From Streptomyces sp. NBC_00704 (lineage in GTDB: Bacteria; Actinomycetota; Actinomycetes; Streptomycetales; Streptomycetaceae): DNA of 64,000 nt. The stretch is taken from assembly GCF_036226605.1 (NCBI RefSeq), contig NZ_CP109000.1, positions 2,786,501 to 2,850,500 on the forward strand, in the 5' to 3' direction. Below are positions 60,003 through 64,000 of the stretch, piece after piece (position 1 is the first letter of the stretch; every line of letters begins with the position of its first letter). The notes below the pieces were generated by a model that saw only the letters and a program-made list of their open reading frames with translations, was not told where the DNA came from and did no database searches. Both the position numbers and the translations under genes were made by a program.

Positions 60003-61106
60003 ATGCGCAATTCCCTGGGTCCGACGCTGCGTCGCGCCGCGGTCGGCGTCCTCGCCCTCGCCGCCCTCTGGGCGCCGGGCGGCGCCCGGGCCGCCGGCGC
60101 GCCGCCGGCCGCGGAGGCCCCCCGTCTCCCCTTCACCCAGCGCTACCACTCCACCCAGCACGGCGGGATCGTGCGCGCGGCCAACGCCGCCATCAGCTGC
60201 CGCGCCGCTCCGGCGGCCCGCCCGGCCCCCGACTGCCCGGCCGTGCGCGCGGGCCGGGCGGCGCGCAACAACGACTTCGACATGTTCTACGTCGACGTCG
60301 ACGACGACCCCAACACCTACAACTCCTCCCGCGCCGAGGTCCGGTTGCCCCAGGGCGCGCGGGTGTCGTACGCGCGGCTGTACTGGGGCGGCAACCTGCG
60401 CGTCGGCGAGCAGAAGCCGCCCAGGGACAACGGGCGGGTGCTGATCGCCGAGCCGGGCGGCGCGTACAAGGCGGTGCTCGCCGACACCGTCGTCGGCCAC
60501 CGGACGGCCCACGGCGCCGACGCCTTCCAGGCCTCCGCGGACGTCACGAAGCTGGTCCGCGCCAGCGGCCGGGGCCTCTACACGGTCGCACAGGTCAACG
60601 TCGCCATGGGCAGGTCGGCGACCGGGGCCTGGGGCGGCTGGACGCTGGTCGTGGCCTACGAGAACCCGGCCGAGCCGCTGCGGGACCTGTCCGTGTGGGA
60701 CGGCTTCGACGCTCTCGACGCCCCCGCCGGCAAGGAGATCCGGCTGCGCGGACTGCGCATCCCGGCGGGCGCGGGCGGCCGGGCCGGGCTGGTCGCCTAC
60801 GACGGCGACCGCGGCCGTTCGGGTGATTCGCTCATGCTGTCGACCGGTGGCCGGGCGGCCGTCGCGCTCACGGACCCGGTCAATCCATCTGACGATGTGT
60901 TGAATTCCACGATCAGCGAGCCGGGGGAGGCTCCGGGAGCGCGTGTACCGGCGTACGCCAACACCCTGGGCTACGACTCCGACGTGTTCGATCTGCGCAG
61001 GGGTTTGCGATCCGGCGGTGACCAGCTGACGGTTCGGCTCGTTGCCCACCGGGACGCGGCGTGGGCCGGGGCGCTCTTCGTCGCCGTCGACACACGGAAG
61101 AAGTAG
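60003..61106 (+). CDS. DUF3344-like secreted protein
   Basis: 367 residues from ATG 60003 (GAAAGGG about 10 nt upstream; the ATG at 59994 is too near it). Signal peptide MRNSLGPTLRRAAVGVLALA, cleavage about residue 34. The mature domain is beta-rich: NNDFDMFYVDVDDDPNTYNS, VSYARLYWGGNLRVGEQ, GWTLVVAYENPAEPLRDLSV, YANTLGYDSDVFDLRRGL. This resembles the surface-exposed domain often seen ahead of choice-of-anchor repeats, but no sorting signal follows, so the protein is probably free. It lies ahead of the polysaccharide genes. Confidence 0.78.
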   Translation: MRNSLGPTLRRAAVGVLALAALWAPGGARAAGAPPAAEAPRLPFTQRYHSTQHGGIVRAANAAISCRAAPAARPAPDCPAVRAGRAARNNDFDMFYVDVDDDPNTYNSSRAEVRLPQGARVSYARLYWGGNLRVGEQKPPRDNGRVLIAEPGGAYKAVLADTVVGHRTAHGADAFQASADVTKLVRASGRGLYTVAQVNVAMGRSATGAWGGWTLVVAYENPAEPLRDLSVWDGFDALDAPAGKEIRLRGLRIPAGAGGRAGLVAYDGDRGRSGDSLMLSTGGRAAVALTDPVNPSDDVLNSTISEPGEAPGARVPAYANTLGYDSDVFDLRRGLRSGGDQLTVRLVAHRDAAWAGALFVAVDTRKK

Positions 61107-61159
61107 TCAGGCGCGTACCCGCACGTCCCGAGCGCCACCGTGAGCGAGGAAACCGCGCA

Positions 61160-62335
61160 ATGCACCAGCCAGAACCCGCCGGGAGAACCCGGGTCCTGCA
61201 CCTCACCCAGCCCGTGGACGGCGGGGTCGCCCGGGTCGTGACGGACCTGGCGCGGGCCCAGCTCGCGGCCGGTCTGCACGTCACGGTGGCCTGCCCGGCC
61301 GGCCCGCTGGCCGGGGAGCTGCGGGCCCTGGGCGCGGAGGCCCGGCACTGGGCGGCGTCCCGGCCGCCCGGCCCCTCGCTCCCCGGCGAGGTGCGGCGCC
61401 TCGCACGCCTGCTCGACGAGGTACGCCCCGACCTGGTGCACGCGCACAGCGCCAAGGCCGGGCTGGCCGGCCGGCTCGCGCTGCGCGGACGGATCCCGAC
61501 CGTGTTCCAGCCCCACGCCTGGTCCTTCGAGGCCGTCGGCGGCACGACCGCGGCGCTCGCGCTGCGCTGGGAGCGGTTCGGGGCGCGCTGGGCGGACCGG
61601 GTGCTCTGCGTGAGCGACGCCGAGCGCGCGACCGGTGAACGCGCCCGGATTCCCGGACGGTGGAGCGTCGTCCCCAACGGCATCGACACCGGGCGCTTCC
61701 ACCCCGCCCCCGTCGACACCGTGCGCGCGGCCCTGCTTCCCGGGCTCGACGCGGCCGCCCCGCTGGTGGTGTGCGTGGGGCGGCTGTGCCGGCAGAAGGG
61801 GCAGGACGTGCTGCTGCGGGCCTGGGACGCCGTAGCGCGCCGCACGCCCGGCGCCCGCCTGGCGCTGGTGGGCGACGGCCCGGAGGCGGAGCGACTGCGG
61901 CGCGGGGCCCCGGAGTCGGTGCTGTTCACCGGGTCCGTCGCCGACGCCGTGCCCTGGTACCAGGCCGCCGACCTGGTCGTGCTGCCCTCCCGCTGGGAGG
62001 GCATGGCACTGGCCCCGCTGGAGGCGCTCGCCTGCGGGCGGGCCGTGGTCGTCAGCGACGTGGACGGGGCCCGGGAGAGCCTGCCGGACGCCCTCGCGTC
62101 CCGCTGCCTGGTGCCCGCCGACGACCCCGCGGCGCTGGCCGACGCCGTCACCGCACTGCTCCTCGACCCGCTGCTGCGCGAGTCGCTCGGCCACCAGGGG
62201 CGCCGGCACGTCCTGGCCACGCACGACGTGCGGCACACGGCCGAGAGGGTGGCGGGCGTCTACCGCGAGCTGCTCACGACCACACAAGGGGCGCCCGTCG
62301 CGCCCACCGAGTGCAGGGAGTCCATCCACTCGTGA
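61160..62335 (+). CDS. GT4-family glycosyltransferase
   Basis: 391 residues from ATG 61160 (GAGGA about 8 nt upstream). GT-B fold: VLHLTQPVDGGVARVVTDLA at the N-terminus, VPNGIDTGRFHPAP in the middle, VVCVGRLCRQKGQDVLLRAW, ADLVVLPSRWEGMALAPLEA (the nucleotide-sugar EX7E-type region), SDVDGARESLPDAL. It adds a sugar to a lipid-linked or other acceptor in the cytoplasm. Its stop overlaps the start of a polyprenyl sugar transferase, so it most likely adds the second sugar of the same repeat unit. Confidence 0.92.
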   Translation: MHQPEPAGRTRVLHLTQPVDGGVARVVTDLARAQLAAGLHVTVACPAGPLAGELRALGAEARHWAASRPPGPSLPGEVRRLARLLDEVRPDLVHAHSAKAGLAGRLALRGRIPTVFQPHAWSFEAVGGTTAALALRWERFGARWADRVLCVSDAERATGERARIPGRWSVVPNGIDTGRFHPAPVDTVRAALLPGLDAAAPLVVCVGRLCRQKGQDVLLRAWDAVARRTPGARLALVGDGPEAERLRRGAPESVLFTGSVADAVPWYQAADLVVLPSRWEGMALAPLEALACGRAVVVSDVDGARESLPDALASRCLVPADDPAALADAVTALLLDPLLRESLGHQGRRHVLATHDVRHTAERVAGVYRELLTTTQGAPVAPTECRESIHS

Positions 62336-63747
62336 CTGCGGAAAGCACCGTCCCCTCTCCTGGCGCGCAGCCCGGATACTCGTCCGTCTCGGTCATCCCG
62401 CGCCGGGGAAGCGCGACGGGATTCAGGTTCCCCGCCCGACGGCCCGCCGCACGGCCCGCGTCCCCGCTGCCGCTGCTGCTCACCGACGGCCTCGCCGCGC
62501 TGGCCGGCGCGGCGGCGCTGACCGGCGCGCAGCACCGGCCGCTCCTGACGGCCCTGCTGGTGGCGGCGACGATGCTGCTGCGTCCGCAGCGGAGCCGCCC
62601 GGTGACGGGGGTGCTCGACGAACTGCCCGTGCTCTGCGGCCGGATCGCCGTCGGCTGGCTGGCGCTGGCCGCGGCCGTCGGGGCGTGGAACCCGGCGCAC
62701 GCGCTCTCCGCCCGCACCCTGCTCCTCGGCTGCGCGGCGCAGGCCGCCGCCTGCTGCGCCGGCCGTGCGGTGGTCCATCTGCGGCGGCGGCGGACGCTGC
62801 TGCGCCGCCCGCGCGCCGCGCTCGTCATCGGGCCCGCCACGACCGCGCAGCGGGTGGCGGCCGCCGTGCTGCGCCACCCCCGGTGCGGGATCCGCCCGGT
62901 GGGGATCGTGACCGAGAACCCCGACGGCGCCGACGGACTGCCGGTGCTGACCACCGGTCAGGAGGTGCAGCGGGCCCTCATCCAGAACGGCGTCCGCGAC
63001 GTCCTGTGCGTCCACCCGGCCGTGCGCGGCGTGCAGGGCCCGCTGCTGCGGGCGCTCGCCGAGTCGGGTTGCACGGTGTGGGAGATCGACGCCGACACGC
63101 CCTCGTACGCGAGCCGCGAGCAGCTCGCCGGGTTCGCCTGCCGGCGCCTCGACATGGGCGCCCGGCGCCGGGGCAGCCTCGGCAAACGCCTGCTGGACGT
63201 CACCGTCTCCGGAACGCTGCTGCTGCTGGTGAGCCCGCTGCTGCTGCTGTGCGCGACCGTGCTGCGGCTGACCGACGGGCCCGGCGTCGTCTTCCGGCAG
63301 GAGCGCATCGGCAAGGACGGCAGGCCCTTCACCCTGCTGAAGTTCCGCACCCACCGCCCGGTCGACGAGCACGAGGCCGCGACCCGCTGGAGCGTGGCCG
63401 GCGAGCGCCGGATGAGCCCCTTCTGCCGCTTCCTTCGCCAGACCTCGCTGGACGAGCTGCTCCAGCTGTGGAACGTCCTGTGCGGCGACATGAGCCTGGT
63501 CGGCCCGCGACCCGAACGCCCCTTCTTCGTCGGCGAGTTCAGCCAGAGCTACCCCGGCTACGCGGCCCGCCACCGCATGCAGACCGGCATCACCGGCCTC
63601 GCCCAGGTGCACGGGCTGCGCGGCGACACCTCGATCGAGGACCGGGCCCGCTTCGACAACGCGTACATCGACAACTGGTCGCTGTGGCAGGACGTGTGCA
63701 TCCTGCTGCGCACCGCGGCCGCCCTCGTGCGACCGACCGGGAGCTGA
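62332..63747 (+). CDS. Polyprenyl glycosylphosphotransferase (exopolysaccharide priming enzyme)
   Basis: 471 residues from GTG 62332 (GTGA overlap). Four or so N-terminal membrane helices and a CoA-binding-like middle domain (AALVIGPATTAQRVAAAVL) precede the catalytic bacterial sugar transferase part: KRLLDVTVSGTLLLLVSPLL, GPGVVFRQERIGKDGRPFTL, FRHRTSLDEL-like FLRQTSLDELLQLWNVLCGD, MSLVGPRPERPFFVGEF, AARHRMQTGITGLAQVHGLR. It puts the first sugar phosphate on undecaprenyl phosphate to start a surface polysaccharide. Confidence 0.94.
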   Translation: MTAESTVPSPGAQPGYSSVSVIPRRGSATGFRFPARRPAARPASPLPLLLTDGLAALAGAAALTGAQHRPLLTALLVAATMLLRPQRSRPVTGVLDELPVLCGRIAVGWLALAAAVGAWNPAHALSARTLLLGCAAQAAACCAGRAVVHLRRRRTLLRRPRAALVIGPATTAQRVAAAVLRHPRCGIRPVGIVTENPDGADGLPVLTTGQEVQRALIQNGVRDVLCVHPAVRGVQGPLLRALAESGCTVWEIDADTPSYASREQLAGFACRRLDMGARRRGSLGKRLLDVTVSGTLLLLVSPLLLLCATVLRLTDGPGVVFRQERIGKDGRPFTLLKFRTHRPVDEHEAATRWSVAGERRMSPFCRFLRQTSLDELLQLWNVLCGDMSLVGPRPERPFFVGEFSQSYPGYAARHRMQTGITGLAQVHGLRGDTSIEDRARFDNAYIDNWSLWQDVCILLRTAAALVRPTGS

Positions 63748-63755
63748 AACCGCCG

Positions 63756-64000
63756 ATGAGCCAAGGACCCGTCCGGACCTTCCCGCCCGCGCTGCGGCGT
63801 CTGGCACGGCGCTTCGCCGTGCTGTCGGGGTCGCCCGCGTACGCCCACGCGGGCGGCCCCGCACCGTGCGGCGCGGCGCACGGGGATCCGGACCGCCCGT
63901 CCTGCGGGCAGCCCGGAGCGCCCTCCGGACCGGCCCTCGCCCAGCCCCTGACGGCCGCGCGGACGCTGTCCCCGGTGCTGCCCGTGGTCGCCGTGGTCGC
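63756..64000 (+). CDS. Start of a probable membrane protein of the polysaccharide locus (partial)
   Basis: An open frame from ATG 63756 (MSQGPVRTFPPALRRLARRF) with no stop up to the window edge. The first 70 residues are polar and Pro/Ala/Gly-rich; a hydrophobic stretch begins at the edge (SPVLPVVAVVA). Being 8 nt after the priming transferase, an O-antigen ligase/polymerase or flippase is likely, but too little is visible to decide. Confidence 0.5.
   Translation, partial: MSQGPVRTFPPALRRLARRFAVLSGSPAYAHAGGPAPCGAAHGDPDRPSCGQPGAPSGPALAQPLTAARTLSPVLPVVAVV

Overview
The window is high-GC actinobacterial chromosome, almost certainly Streptomyces. The evidence is the strong G/C third-position bias, many GTG starts, ATGA/GTGA stop-start overlaps, two chaplins, a melC tyrosinase pair, the ssbB-dynB-dynA sporulation operon and a chitosan-oligosaccharide (csn-type) uptake operon. 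The gene order resembles, as far as I remember it, the S. coelicolor core from pepN to the melC/chaplin region. All calls come from reading the sequence; no database search was run.

Layout. 0-4.9 kb: end of aminopeptidase N, a divergent MarR/EamA exporter pair, a small membrane protein and malQ. 4.9-9.6 kb: a five-gene, fully overlapping operon with an ECF sigma factor, a zinc-finger membrane protein carrying a long five-residue repeat, an ABC ATPase and two membrane proteins. 9.8-11.8 kb: an HNH endonuclease and an MscS channel. 11.9-18.8 kb: the csnREFGHK-type operon (ROK repressor, binding protein, two permeases, GH4 enzyme, kinase) with a palindromic operator just past the predicted promoter. 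19.1-30.7 kb: an apparent PknG signalling island with a four-helix GlnX-like sensor, a GlnH-like binding protein, a coiled-coil protein, a PknG-type kinase, a PP2C phosphatase, a vWA protein and an FHA protein; the kinase, phosphatase and FHA protein all carry N-terminal zinc ribbons. 30.9-35.5 kb: methyltransferase, truncated haemoglobin, thioesterase and the translation factor EttA. 35.7-42.5 kb: a 50-bp tandem repeat, a thioester-domain LAxTG surface protein, ssbB and two dynamin-like GTPases.

42.8-48.0 kb is an accessory patch beginning at tRNA-Arg(TCT). It holds a frameshifted tyrosine integrase, a GntR/UTRA fragment, a small presumed DNA-binding protein with a frameshifted partner (a piece of which recurs 2.4 kb away), a secreted protein and a TPR-like membrane protein. 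It reads as a decayed integrative element.

48.8-53.9 kb is the most unusual locus. A SpeD-like decarboxylase and an Sfp-type phosphopantetheinyl transferase are divergent from a BpsA (branched polyamine synthase)-GNAT fusion, an FkbH-like HAD protein and an acyl carrier protein. Together these could make an aminopropylated amine and join it to an ACP-bound acyl group, possibly glyceryl. I know of no described pathway with this set. The divergent intergenic region has an array of short direct repeats phased at 11 bp.

54-60 kb is a developmental surface region: chpG, melC2/melC1, small secreted proteins, a VKOR-type disulfide enzyme and chpF. Both chaplins are preceded by BldN-like promoter matches. 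60-64 kb starts a polysaccharide locus (DUF3344-like secreted protein, GT4 glycosyltransferase, polyprenyl glycosylphosphotransferase, start of a probable membrane protein) that runs off the right edge.
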